From: Gracilaria domingensis
Taxonomy: Eukaryota > Rhodophyta > Florideophyceae > Gracilariales > Gracilariaceae
NCBI GenBank assembly: GCA_022539475.1
Contig: VCMS01000038.1
Coordinates: 1-64,000, forward strand
Length of the DNA stretch: 64,000 nucleotides
Direction: 5' to 3'
Shown: piece after piece, positions 10,541-21,753 of the stretch
How the letters are laid out: every line of letters begins with the position of its first letter
Position numbering within the stretch: position 1 is the first letter of the stretch
Position numbers and translations under genes: made by a program
The notes under the pieces: generated by a model
Told to the model about the DNA's origin: nothing
What the model saw: only the letters and a program-made list of their open reading frames with translations
The model's database searches: none

Positions 10541-10846
10541 TTGCGCCTACACCCGCTCCATCATGGGGATATGGTACATGTAATATAGCGAAGTAGTGGT
10601 TAGCAAAAGCGGTCGATAGAAGAATAGATACGAATAAAACGGTATGATTTCATAATGGGCATCATCTGTACTAGCAGTAGTATTCCATGCGTTGCAGGGT
10701 ATCATTCCGCAGAAGCTATCGTGTAATGTGCACCTTAATGGAAACTGAACCTAGACTTCGCGAAATACAGTTCAGGTAGCCCTCGACTAAAGAACTAGCA
10801 CGAGTGGAAAACCCACCAGTATTTACTGCACAGCGATTCTGGACGA

Positions 10847-10971
10847 CCCAAGCAACTATCTTCAAATTTTGAAATAATTGATCTCGATATTTTTTCAAAA
10901 AATTTACTGGATGACCCTTGCCAATTTCTGGACGACCCTCGCCAAAAACTAGCATCTGCAAGAGACAGACG
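10847..10971. repeat. Right terminus with subterminal repeats, copy 1
   Basis: The motif TGGACGACCC, or a one-base variant, occurs three times (about 10850, 10908, 10929) before the terminal CTGCAAGAGACAGACG. Short subterminal repeats are usual binding sites for transposases of the CACTA/Plavaka group. All three copies in the window stop at the same base, which defines the end. Confidence 0.65.
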
Positions 10972-11074
10972 TGTCGGTTAATGTTACTCGTGTGAGGACG
11001 TTACTCTCATTCGAGGTTCATTTGGTTGGTCGTTCGCTTGTTACCAGTTTTCTGGTTTTCTTTCGTCGTGGACG

Positions 11075-12495
11075 ATGGTCTCAGGCAAACGAACTGGCCC
11101 TTCGAAGGCTCGCTCGGTTGGCGCAGATTTGCCCCCGCGTCCGCGCTCTGTCCCCAAACCCTTTGAGGGAGAATTAAAGAAACCCGGAGGCCGGAAGCAA
11201 GCAAAGAAGTCGTCTGATGTCATAGTGGGGGGCCCTTCATCTACTTCTTTGGAGGTTCAAACTCCTGCCGTTGCGGCTAAAGACGCACTCGTCGTGGAAC
11301 TGGAGGCTCAAGTACGTACACTTTAGGCCCAGGCGGCAGTCATGAGAAGTTCTCATGCTGCCCTCACGACTGAGGTCGATACACTTCGTTTGAAGGTAGA
11401 CGCTGCCTTCAACGGAGGTGTTTCTGGAGATCTACGTATATCACGGAAAGATGTGATTGCCCTCTTGGAGGGTCTTCAAGGATATCCCGGTTTCACGAAG
11501 GAGTTTGACGCGAAATTCACTCGGATCCTTGGCCGTCTTGAGACGGTGGAAGCTACCATCCGCGAGGATGATGGCGCCGCTGCCGCACTTGCAGGAGATT
11601 CTCGTTGTACACGTGACCGGAAGTCCGAGAAGAATCGCTCTAAAAAGAGGAATGTTGACGAGTATGACTCGGATTCGTCACAGTCGTCTGTTGTTTCAAA
11701 CCGGTCAGCGGGTTCGTCATCGTCGAGCTCGTCAAGTGACTGTGAGCGCCGTGCTCGTTCTACGCGTTCGCGCAGCTCTACGTCCACTTATGGTGTTGTC
11801 AGTACCCGTAAACGGGTAGGAAGCACTCAGGTCTGAGGGAATTAGAACCGACGAATCCGTTGTTCAAAAGGTTGTTATCTTACCGGTATTACCGTTTGGA
11901 AGATTCAAGCTTGAATCGAACGCCCCGTGGTACGGGTAAGGTGAAGGACTGCATTAAGCGCATGTCCTTAGCCTTTCGCAACCAGTTGTTCACTGGGAAG
12001 GATCCTATTATGGTGCTTGACTTCCTTTCAGGCTTTGTAGCGGAGGCTGACATCCTCGGCATGAGTCAGAGACAAGCTTATGTCGCACTACCGTATTTTC
12101 TACGTGGACTCGCTGAAAATCAGTTCAACTCTGTAAGAGGTTCATCCCGGGCCTCCGAAGGAGGGGTTATCTGCTGGCCTGAAGCCGTGCATTATTTGTT
12201 GTGCTCGTATGCGACAAATACCTCTATCGAGGAAGCTATTAGCGCGTTGCGGGAGGCGAAACAGCGCCCGAAGGAATCGGAAACCAAGTACTCGGTACGC
12301 CTGAATAAGGCATTCCATCGTTGTGGCAACGTTCACTCGTCTAACGAGCGCTTTACATTCTTTATCAACGGATTGAGTCCGGCGATTCGTACTCTGGTTG
12401 CCCAGCGACGGGAGCACCGGAAGAAGACTACCTATCTGGAGTTAGTGCAGTACGCGAAGGCGGAAGGAGACGCCTTGCGCGCGGGCGCCGGATAG
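11075..12495 (+). pseudogene. gag: Gypsy gag (capsid) remnant
   Basis: Translation starts at ATG 11075 and runs in one frame, broken by TAG at 11324-11326, to TGA at 11834-11836. It then continues in another frame (from about 11840) to TAG at 12493-12495. The first part has basic, Pro-rich sequence and a short coiled coil. The second has a Ser-rich stretch of about nine serines (about 11715-11740). The third, with FLSGFVAEAD and a helical run to about 12470, resembles the retrotransposon capsid domain that packages element RNA. Two breaks make it non-functional. The assignment rests on position before the protease and on capsid-like features. Confidence 0.6.
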
Positions 12496-12513
12496 CGAGT
12501 TTCCACCAAAGCG

Positions 12514-13115
12514 TTGCACCTCGAAGGAGGGTCGTCATCAGCTTCACTGCTACCGCAGGACTTTTCTGGCCACGATGTAGATACCGCACATCTCGCACAG
12601 GCGGACGTCGTTTCTATCCCGACTACGGAGTTGCCTTCTACTTCAGAAGCCTCTTCGAAGACGGAAGATGCGCTGCAGTACGCAGACCGTCCCCGCGTTC
12701 GCGGTCCTCAAGTACCTTATTCAGGGAGTCGTTACCAGCGACCTGGTTCGGTAGACTCGCGAACGGTAAAGTTTCAAGACCCACGGACTTCCGGAAGATC
12801 ACCTTTGATCTGTTTCACGTTTACAACCACGGTCATCCATCTCCGAACTGTAACCTCTCGATGAGGGAAATGCCCACGGTTGTGGCGAATTTCGAAGCAC
12901 TGACCCCCGCCGAACAAGCGTCAGTGCCGGTAACCGCATATCTGGGTGCAAAAGCTGAGTACCCTCGAAGGGTGTCTGCTGCAGAACTCGCTGCGTTACT
13001 GCACTCCGGTTCGACTCAGGTCCATGTTTCACCGGCTCACGCCGTAGCGGTAACCGCTGCTGCGGGTACTTCTGCCGCCGTTCCACAGGAATCTGTGAAG
13101 ATCCCTGCTGCGTAG
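12514..13115 (+). pseudogene. Gag nucleocapsid and linker remnant
   Basis: Two overlapping frames link capsid to protease. Around 12805-12850 one frame reads NHGHPSPNC, the second half of a retroviral zinc knuckle whose first cysteines are lost or out of frame. After ATG 12861 an 84-codon frame runs to TAG at 13113-13115; it is Ala/Val-rich with no domain. It is read here as the decayed nucleocapsid end of gag. Confidence 0.45.
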
Positions 13116-13137
13116 CACGCCGTTCCCATTAGAACGG

Positions 13138-13935
13138 ATGGACTCAGTTGAACTGAGTATGGGAGTCTCCAATGGAGAGGCGCCCGAGTTGAGGTCTACG
13201 GCGCCCGAGGCGTCACCGCCTCGCTCCCCGGTCAGAATCCTTTCGAGGGAACAGACCGTCTTAGACGTGCACTCTACTACCATTGGTGTGTTGCGTCGCC
13301 CGTGGATACGGTTCAGGAACAACCGGATCCCGGATCGAGTCATGGTAATGGCCAAGCGAAATTACAAGATCTTTGCTGACCTTGGCCTATCCACCGAATA
13401 TTTGGTGCGTCACTGGTCCATCCTGGATACAGGTGCAGGCCCCAACTTTATTTTTGAGTCGTTGCTACCGCCGGAAATCCGTTGTCGCGTTCGTCAAGGA
13501 ACCGTCATGGACGTGGCAGATGCGAATAATAACCCGTTACAAACGGCTAGAATGGTCTCACTGATTGTAAGGATTGGCAACTGCATCGAGCAGGTTGAAT
13601 TCATTGTCTGCGAGACGCTCGCTGCCCCTGTTATTTTAGGATGTGACTTCTGCGACAGATATGTCGAATCCATACGACTGCGTGCGTGTGAAGTGGAAAT
13701 TGAAGATGGATCGGTTGTACCCATTGTTCGTCGCTCATTGCGCCGAGCGTCAGCTACGTTGGTACCACTACCCGCTCCTCTACAGGATTCCTCACCTCCG
13801 AAGGAGTCGCCGAAGCTCCGCGTAGCGCGTCCAATTTCTATTCCGCCAGAATCCCAGGTTTGGGTTGATGTTACTGCCGCATCGCTTGGTTTGCGGGTTG
13901 TTCAACCATTGAACTCGTTATACGAGAAGTATTAG
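13138..13935 (+). pseudogene. Gypsy aspartic protease domain
   Basis: The 265-codon frame holds a retropepsin: the catalytic triad appears as ILDTGAGPNF (about residues 100-109), and the later hydrophobic-Gly motif as VILGCDF. This protease would cut the Gag-Pol polyprotein. The frame ends at TAG 13933-13935. The next codons continue in the same frame into reverse transcriptase, so the stop is an in-frame interruption of one polyprotein. Confidence 0.75.
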
Positions 13936-15582
13936 GTCGCGTTGGCGAACGTAGTTGTTCAAATCAACAGCGAACACCCCTTTCGGGTTCTGTTAGCCAA
14001 CTTTGGCAAGAAACCCCAGTATCTGGTGAAGAACCAAGTAATTGGAACTGTACTACCGCATCCTACGGCGCTTATCCCTACAAAGGTGACTGCCGCCGAG
14101 ATGCTCGGGATTGCTGAAGAACGCACTGGTGTGCTTCACCCTAAGGAGGGGGAGGGAGAATCGTCGCTCTCGTCTGCGTCGGACCCGTCCCAGACGGTTG
14201 AACAAACGAATGACTCGGAAGTTAGGACTGCTCCTACGAGTTATGACAAGATTGACCGTATCAAGGAGTTAGAAGAATTGAATCTCGGTCATGTACCGGT
14301 TTCACACCGTGAGAAGTTGCGCAACATGTTGCGAGAGTTTACACCAATGTGGGATGGTTCTCTCGGAGAGGTTTCAACTACGGAACACCGGATTGACCTC
14401 CTGCCGGAGACGAAGCCGATTGCTCAGCACCCTTACAGGGCAGGCCCGAAAGCACGGGAAAAGGAAGAGTTTCAGATCAACAAAATGCTCCGCGCTGGCG
14501 TGATAGAACCGGCTCAGTCGCCGTTGGCATCTCCAGTTGTACTAGCTCCGAAACCCGATGGGTCCTGGCGCTTTTGTATCGACTATCGTTGCTTGAACGA
14601 TGTCACCGTCAAAGACGTGTACCCCATACCTCGTATGGACGAGTATATCGACTCGCTTGGCGATGCTACTGTGTTCTCCACTTTGGATGCAAACTGGGGT
14701 TACTGGCAAGTACCAGTTAGACCGGAAGACCGTGACAAGACCGCGTTTACCTGTCATTCAGGACTATACCGCTTTAAGCGTTTGCCGTTCGGGTTAACGA
14801 ACGCCCCCGCTACGTCTCAGCGTGCTCTGGACATTTTGTTAGCTCGCTTCAAATGGCGGAGTTGCTTGGTATACCTCGATGACATCATCGTGTTTTTCAA
14901 CAGTTTGGACGATCACCTCAAACATGTTCGGGAGATAATGACCGCTTTGCGGGATGCGGGAATCACCCTCAAGTTGAGGAAGTGTGAGTTTTTCACTGAC
15001 TCAGTAAAGTATCTGGGCCATGTCATACGTCCAGGACAGCTGCTGATCGAGGAAGCTCGCGTGAAGTCCCTCAAAGAAGAAAAGCACCCCACTACACAGA
15101 CAGAGCTACGCTCCTTTCTGGGGCTTTGCAACGTCTATAGACGGTTCATTTCTCGCTTCGCGAAGATCGCGAGACCGCTCCACGAACTCCTGAAGAAGGG
15201 ACAACCTCCCAAATTGGGACTACTTACCCCCACGCAAGTGGAGGCTTTCAACTCTCTTAAAGACGCTGTTACTACGGCACCCGTGTTGGCACTACCGAAG
15301 TACGGGTTGCCGTACACTGTGGATACGGACTCTAGTGATTACGAGATTGGCTGCGCACTCTTTCAGACTACGCCCGAAGGGGAACGCAGACCAATCTGAT
15401 ATTGGTCACGCACTCTCAATGTGCATGAACGCAACTACTCGTTATCCGAGAAAGAGTGTCTCGCCATGGTATGGGCTTTGCAGACGTTACGACCATATCT
15501 TATGGGTGTACACTTTACCGTCAATACGGATCATTCCGCATTGCGTTGGTTAATGTCAGTCACAGAACCCTCATGACGCTTA
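13936..15582 (+). pseudogene. pol: Gypsy reverse transcriptase and RNase H
   Basis: This is the same frame as the protease. Recognisable reverse-transcriptase blocks: SPLASPVVLAPKPDGSWRFC, the first catalytic Asp in TLDANWGYWQ, RLPFGLTNAP, and the YLDD box at about 14872-14883. RNase H begins with TVDTDSSDYEIG (about 15315) and continues past TGA at 15397-15399 through WSRTLNVHERNYS and NTDHSALRWL. A second TGA lies at 15574-15576. Both TGA codons sit where Gly would be expected, as from single GGA to TGA changes. Catalytic residues are kept, so decay is recent or light. Confidence 0.85.
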
Positions 15583-17410
15583 ATGCGATGGCGTCTTCGT
15601 CTTGCCGAATTTGATTATGGAGTCACCTACAAGAAGGGTTCGCTCAACGAACAAGCGGATGCTCTTTCACGTTTGGGAACGGAAGGCGAAGCCTTACCCG
15701 TCGATGATGATGATGAAGATATCCCCTGTTTCCTCATTGACGAGGGTGATGAGGACTGTGACATTGTGTCGGACGAAATTTGTGATGATTTGCTCGTCGC
15801 AGACGGTGAATATCCGGAATCCGGTACATTCGTCCCCATTTCTCCAGAGGAGATGGTGAGAGAACAACAGACTGACCCGTTCTGTACGAGGATACGCGCC
15901 CAGATTAATGGTGGTGCGAAGATTCCCTTTTGGGTAAACCCACAAGGCTACCTAGTCAGAGTAGTTCGGTCTAACCCACAGATTGTGGTTCCTCACTGCT
16001 TGCAAACAAGGGTACTGCACCTCTCGCATCACTCGCGGATGGCTGCGCATCCGGGTGCTAAGCGGTTATACACGACACTGCATCCAGATTTCTACTGGCC
16101 CGCGTTAGCTTTGGACTGCTACACCACCGTGAAGGCGTGTACACATTGTGCTCGCGAGCGAGTGAAGCAGAGTCGCCATGCGAAGAAACTAACGTTATTC
16201 CCCGCAAGGGCGCCGTTAGAGTTTATTGCCATCGACATACTCGGTGAGTTCTTGCGCACTTCCCGAGGTAATCGGTTCTTACTCGTTATTACGGATAGAT
16301 TCTCAATGTTAGTCCGGACAGTTCCGTTAAAGAATATCACAGCGCGCACCGTTGCGGAGGCATTTGTTCGCCACTGGATAATGGTCTACGGTCCGCCGGT
16401 TAACCTCCTTCCGACAATGGGACGCAGTTCACTGCGAAATTCTTCCAGGATACGTGCCGGATACTTGACGTGAAGAACCTCTTCACGACGACGTATCACC
16501 CGCAATGCAATGGGCAAGTCGAACGGTTGAACCGGACGATACTCTCTGCGTTGCGGGCCTCTGTGGATCACCCAAAGACTTGGATCTCTGCACGGACACA
16601 GTGACGTACGCGTACAATACGCAGGTTCACAGGATAACTGGGTTGTCGCAGTTTGAGCTCGTGCTCTCACGGACACCCCCACCAGTTGCGTTTGAACCCT
16701 CAGCTGAGCTGGATACGTTCCCTTCTGTACGGGATCATTACCTGCAATGGAAGCAGTGGTTGTACGCAATGCTACCTGTCGCCAGGTCGTCAATGGCGAA
16801 AGCACAACACGCTTATAAGCGGAACTTTGACGCTCGGGTGCAGAGACCGCTCCCGCCAGTGAAGGTAGAAGACCTAGCCTTTTTTAGGAAAGAATATTAT
16901 AACCCTGAGAAGGAGAGGCCTCACAAGCTTTCACCCATCGCCGATGGTCGATACCGCGTTACCAGCGTAAATCAGGACACAGTCGTACTGGAAGTTGGTG
17001 TCGCTCATGAGCGTTTTTCCCGCGATCGCGTGTTACAGGGACCGAATGTTCATACGGAAGTCGTTTCGAATGCACAGCAGAAAGCTGGACAGGTAGAGAA
17101 CCGAAAACCCTCGTCGCAGAACACTACATTCCCTGTAGAGCTTCGTCACCCAACACGGAGTCCCGCAGATGTACCGATTATAACCTCGCAAACCGAGGTA
17201 TCGGAACATACACTGCTGGTGAAAGCATGTTTCACAGCGTCTATTACACCATCAACAGACGTGATGACTGCTCCCCATAGCGCTCCACGTAAGGATCAAG
17301 CGTTGTCACGAAGAGTGTGTCACCGGTGTCGCTACCGTCGCAGCACCGTGGTTCACGGGAAAGTAGTGAAGAAGAGGCAGAGTCGCCTCAGGACACCGTC
17401 GAAGACGTAG
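15583..17410 (+). pseudogene. Gypsy integrase
   Basis: The frame continues from RNase H. The HHCC zinc-binding domain is seen as HHSRMAAHPGAKRL and, further on, CTHCARERV. The core DDE triad is complete but spread over frames: Asp in FIAIDILGEF (about 16230), Asp in SDNGTQF (about 16410-16430, next frame) and Glu in NGQVERLNRT (about 16510). A shift near 16410 and a compensating shift near 16590 bring the reading back to the 16505-17410 frame. That frame has the typical YNTQVHRITGLSQFELV region and a C-terminal segment. It is broken but recognisable in full. Confidence 0.8.
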
Positions 17411-18669
17411 CTGCTACGGACACCACTGTCAGTGAGAATGATCACCCGCTGTCGCCTGTTGAAGTCGCGAATGACGCGCAGCAGTCGGCCGCTATCGCGC
17501 AGAACTATGCGGGGGATATACAACCTTCCACGAAGGACCGCGACCTTTTAGAACAACACCGCACGCAACGAACGCACTCGAGGTTGTCCCAGGATACTGG
17601 TGATGCTCACCCATACGGGGAATTGTGGCAGGAACACGTTCCTACCGTCGCACGGACGCAGGACGTGGAGCATGCTCTCGTTCGCGAAGTCCCATCGGCA
17701 CGGCCGGAAGTTGATCAAGAACACTGGACTTCTCGGCAGAGCAAGGCTACAGCGAAGTTGGATACTGTATCACGGAGTATTCCGGATGCGCAGTCGCTGC
17801 AAAATGTCGCTGACGACCGCCGCACACCGTCTTTACAGGCGCTCACAAAGGAAGTCACGGCAGATCCCGGTATCCTTGATACTGCAGAGCAGGAAGAAGA
17901 GAAGACGCTCGCTGAAGTGGAGAACAAGCACCCTGGTTCGGGTGATGGTGGTACGCCGTTACACCCAGCCGTGGGGAACTCGCAAGTTGCACGTCATGAC
18001 GTTTCACGAAGTCATGACGGCGCACCGCTCGTCGGAGATACGGATTACAGCCCTGATTTAGGGATGACGCACACTGCAACCACTGGAGCGCTTGTGCACG
18101 ACAAATCACGTGGTGCACAGCGTGCGCCACACAAGGGGCCAATCACAGCGCGTGGCAGTACAACCGTTGCGAAGCGTCGCGTGCCGTCACGTGAACCGGC
18201 ACGTGCCGTGGTAAACAATCCGCCTTCCCGTCCGCCTTCACCGTCAGAACGGGAACTACAACAGGAACTAGCCGTTCGCGGACCCGCCAAAGCGGCGAAG
18301 CTGCTTGAGGAAGCTCGGAATCGGGAAGCGAACACTCAACAGAAGGCAATTCTACCGCCGAAGGCGTCAGGAGAAACTCAAAGCACCGCTTGTGACGATG
18401 TTACGGCACCGGCGCGGCTCGCTGACGACCCTTCGCAGGAAGAGCTCGAGCGGGTCGTATACTCGAAGGAGTTCATCGTAGACCACATTGTGGGACACAG
18501 TTGTAACCCGAAGGTGTATGTTCAGTACCAGGTACGCTGGTATGGCTATCCGCCGTCGCGGGACTCGGACGAGCCCGTGGAGCACCTACCCCGATCGAAT
18601 ATCGTGCAGTACCACCATCGTACTAACACGGCGTTGCCGGCTAACCTACACCAGGCAATGGTCGGTTAA
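17317..18669 (+). pseudogene. Gypsy C-terminal extension with chromodomain
   Basis: The frame is open for 450 codons to TAA at 18667-18669. Most of it is low-complexity Glu/Ser/Thr/Pro sequence. The last about 75 residues form a chromodomain: FIVDHIVGHS, then YQVRWYGYPPSRDSDEPVEHL. Chromoviruses use this domain, joined to integrase, to direct insertion into marked chromatin. It overlaps the end of the integrase frame by about 90 bp in another frame, so one more frameshift probably separates it from integrase. Confidence 0.75.
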
Positions 18670-18779
18670 CACCCGTCGTTGGAGATGGAGGCTTATCGCG
18701 TACCGCGCACGGGTGGTTCTACGAACCACCATCATCTCTCAAGAGACGTTTTGACAATCCCCAGAGGAGTACTGTACCG

Positions 18780-18990
18780 CTACTCGCGTGGCAAAGACAC
18801 ACTCTGTGAAGAGGAAAGTTGAAGTTCGAACAGTTATGCCCTCAGGAAGAGGAGAAGTTAAAAATCACTCGTAAGAGGACGATGAACTCGTAAGAGGAAG
18901 AAGCACTCGTAAGAAAAAGATCACCCCGGAAGGGAGAAGTTAAGAAGTATACACCTTTGCAGAAGGGAAGAAGTCTTGAGATCAAGAGCA
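18780..18990 (+). other. Purine-rich tract with short direct repeats after the chromovirus
   Basis: The stretch is strongly A/G-rich on the + strand and contains three copies of ACTCGTAAGA (about 18868, 18888, 18907). Such tracts precede the 3' LTR in retrotransposons, where they prime second-strand synthesis. No LTR could be confirmed after it. Confidence 0.4.
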
Positions 18991-19104
18991 CTTCACAGTT
19001 TTACTGGTCGTCGTTACTAGGTTGTGGCTCCCTAGTCGAGCACACAACGGCCAGGTTATTGGGTATCAGCTAGGAAGGAATCCTAGGATGGAAAGCTGCA
19101 CGAG

Positions 19105-20316
19105 TTACTCGGATTCATGCTGGTCCTCCACACTCGCAAGCTGCGCTACCAGTGCGTCGCGCATCTGCGAGACGTCGCCAGATGCCGCGTCGGAAAGGCC
19201 AGCCTCGATGAGTAACTGAGCAATCACGGCAGCCCGTGCTTCGTTGCAGAGTTCCGCGTTCGCGGCTTCGTTCGGCGTAGCCGACGCCGCCATCGGAGGC
19301 GAAGCAACAGTCTCAGCTGGAGTTGGAGCCGCCACAATCGTAGGCACGAGAGCTACCGCGAGCCCAGTAACCGCTTGAGGCGCAGAAGGAACATTCACCG
19401 GGCTCGAGAAGGCCGCGTTAGCACCCGCTTGGGGACCTGGCACTGCTGAAGCAGGTACTGCCCCCTCCACCGGAGCTGCCGCGAAGTCGTCGTCGCCGTA
19501 CTCGTCACCGTCATCAGGAGCGTCATCAACCATGGTGTTTTGGTCCCCAGCAGGGTGGAAGAACTCATCAGTTATGATGAAGCCCGTAGAGTGCCCCGGA
19601 GGGATGACTCGCTCGGCATTCCGAAGGAGCTCCGCCTCGGCGTTGGTAATCGGCACCCGTGTCTAGGGGTCGTAATAGATGTAATCACCCGACAGTGGGG
19701 ACCTGCGACCCGGAGACCGATCAATAGCGAGATCACCTTCGTCCCGCGTGCTTTGCGAAAGAGGAACCTGGCTCCAGTCGACTCCATCAATCAATCGCAA
19801 GAGGCACATAACTTCCGAGAAGTTTCAATTACCGCCAAGCGGTATATTGAGATCCAAGGCTTAGATGAGTTGCCGCAAGCGTGGGGGAATGAACCAGAGT
19901 CGATACTGGTCATACACCTCGTTGAGAAGATACATCGCTGTTCGCGCCGCCCATTCCGTGAGGACGACGCTCCACCATCTCGTAAACGGGTTTGTCACGA
20001 GCCTATTACCCAAATACGTGAGGCAGGGTGGGAGTTCCACGTAACAGCCACGGCAGACCTCCACCGACGACCACACAAAGGGGAGAGGAACATATCTCCC
20101 ACGCATGTGGCGAGGACGAATCCGGTTTGACTCCGTGTTTTGATACCTGATAAGGTAACCCCATCGGAAGCGGGCACGTCGTTCGGGACGGATCATCGTT
20201 TGAAGGTAGTTGGACCGCGGCATGCGTGGGAGATATCGAAATTCAGCACGCAGGAGCGGACGGGTCCAGCACAGGAGATCCTGGTAAACGGGGACGTTCT
20301 GGTAACGCTCCACCAC
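19105..20316 (-). pseudogene. Degenerate antisense reading frame(s) of unknown origin
   Basis: On the minus strand, a 151-codon frame (20316-19861) and a 183-codon frame (19656-19105) can be linked through 19657-19860 with only a few stops. The upstream part is Arg/Tyr/Trp-rich. The downstream part has an acidic stretch (residues about 42-57) and then Ala/Pro/Val-rich sequence. I recognise no family. It lies between two chromodomain-like segments, so it may belong to a second retroelement in reverse orientation, or the frames may be chance. Confidence 0.3.
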
Positions 20317-20377
20317 ACCGGCGAGCCGTGCAGCCTCACCCTCACCATAGCAATTGGTTTCAGCCCCTCCATAGGGT

Positions 20378-20740
20378 ATGGAAAGACGTTTTCACACATT
20401 GGACCCTTATAGAGAGGGATACAGTACGCAACAAGCGATTGCGGAAATGGATCTTCAAGATGAAGTGCACTCACGGCAGAGCCCGATGATCTCCTTGCTA
20501 AAGGCTAATATCCGCCACATCGTGGAACACTCATATCATGTAGAAGGTCACATACAGTACCGAGTCCATTGGCACGGTGTGGGTCCGGAATATGATTCGG
20601 TTGGGCCAATATGGCACCTCCCACGTTCAATTGTGGTGCAACATCAGCGTGAAACGGGTAGAGGTATTCCCACAACGACCACAGACGCCCTCATGGAATA
20701 CCTGCACCACCGAAGTGGAATGTGCCCCGCTATGCGGTAG
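20378..20740 (+). pseudogene. Second chromodomain-like segment
   Basis: Residues about 40-95 of this 120-codon frame read IRHIVEHSYHVEGHIQY, then RVHWHGVGPEYDSVGPIWHL. This follows the pattern of the chromodomain at 18490-18600, including the Y.V.W.G core and the closing LPRS.VVQ. The frame has no integrase before it. It is probably the 3' end of another chromovirus remnant. Confidence 0.55.
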
Positions 20741-21753
20741 AAAAGAGAAGAAGTTATATGCTTTGGATTTTTAATGCCGTTTCTAACGGAAGTGATCCTC
20801 ACCCGGTGTGGGATCACATTTTTGGTCGCTTTATGCGGTTGGAGTCCGACTCACGTCGTGTTTAATCGCGCTTTGCTCGTTTTCGATGTTTTCACCCTGT
20901 TAGGTTCTTTGTCCAGCTTGCTGGTTCGCTACCACCGTGGTGCACCACAATCACGGTTTTCCCTAACGGAACAGGGAGTAAATTTTCCGTGTACGTCACA
21001 TGTATCTACCGGTTTGATCACCGTTGCGCTTATGCGTCGAGCGTGGCTCGTTCTCGTCCACTTCCCTGTTGAAAAGGTTTCTTTCTCGTGAATGACGGTC
21101 TGTACACGTTTTACGGTCCTCAATGCATGCCCTTTGTGGTGGGGACTCGAATATTTCACGCAAATTGCGGAATGGCCCCGATCGTCATCGGTTCTCATCA
21201 TCTTTGCAAGGGTTCGTCACTATCGTGGTCGAGAATAACTTGTAGTTGACCGATTTCTCGGATGCTTTGTTGGCGCCTGCACTGCGGTTCATCATCTCGT
21301 TACAGCGTTTGTACGGGTTCTCTAACTCGTACCGAGAAGTTCTCGTGAGTTTAAACACGGTACATAACCGGGAAATACACTTCTTGTTTGAAGGATGTTT
21401 TTCAATGTACGACCCATTTTCATGGTGTCATTGGTTATCTCAGCCTTGCTGGTGTGCTCAGTCGTGGGTTACAAGACCCTCTGTGAAGTGTACTGACTAC
21501 TCTGAGTAGAGTTCGAACCTTGCTTAAGGTCTGTTACACCGTTATCGGGTTGAATGTTTTGACGGACTACCGGTTTACAGTCGACCCCCCTATACAGTGC
21601 ATCCCTGTGTAAAACAGAATCAAAGTGCACTATAGGGCTAGTGCATCATGACGAGTATAGAATCTTTATTGGAAGAACTCTGAAACGAGCGTCTGACGCT
21701 GGCGCTTGTGACCTGCTCGCGTCGAACCTCCAACATTGAGCGCTTCGCACGCT
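20741..21753. other. Stretch without a supported gene
   Basis: The + strand is T-rich with scattered short frames of no recognisable content. It could include a decayed LTR of the chromodomain remnants before it, but I found no second copy in the window to prove one. Confidence 0.4.

Larger units (their letters stand above)
1..10971 (+). mobile_element. Plavaka-like DNA transposon with methyltransferase-SET cargo, copy 1
   Basis: This block is nearly identical to 52220-61986 and lies in the same orientation about 50.65 kb away. Both carry the methyltransferase-SET gene, the coiled-coil gene and a converging transposase gene, then a non-coding right end of about 1.8 kb. The right end is set by comparing three copies: all share the run ending CTGCAAGAGACAGACG (10956-10971 here) and then diverge. 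The left end is not seen, because the window starts inside the promoter region. The transposase here has a nonsense codon and the coiled-coil gene a frameshift, so this copy is probably not autonomous. Element family is inferred from transposase motifs. Confidence 0.8.
10978..18990 (+). mobile_element. Degenerate Ty3/gypsy chromovirus
   Basis: Gag, protease, reverse transcriptase, RNase H, integrase and chromodomain follow in the order of a Ty3/gypsy chromovirus. I could not find LTRs: the stretch before gag (10978-11074) did not match anything I could see downstream. A purine-rich tract at about 18790-18990 may be the 3' end. The 5' limit is set only by the end of the adjoining transposon copy and is uncertain. 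Stops and frameshifts show that it is inactive. Confidence 0.8.

Noticed and set aside
20774-21091. 105-codon hydrophobic + strand frame as a membrane protein
   Set aside because: The hydrophobicity follows from the T-rich strand and there is no family resemblance or conserved neighbour.
10978-21600. LTRs of the Ty3/gypsy element
   Set aside because: I compared 10978-11074 with 18.7-21.6 kb by eye and found no convincing direct repeat.
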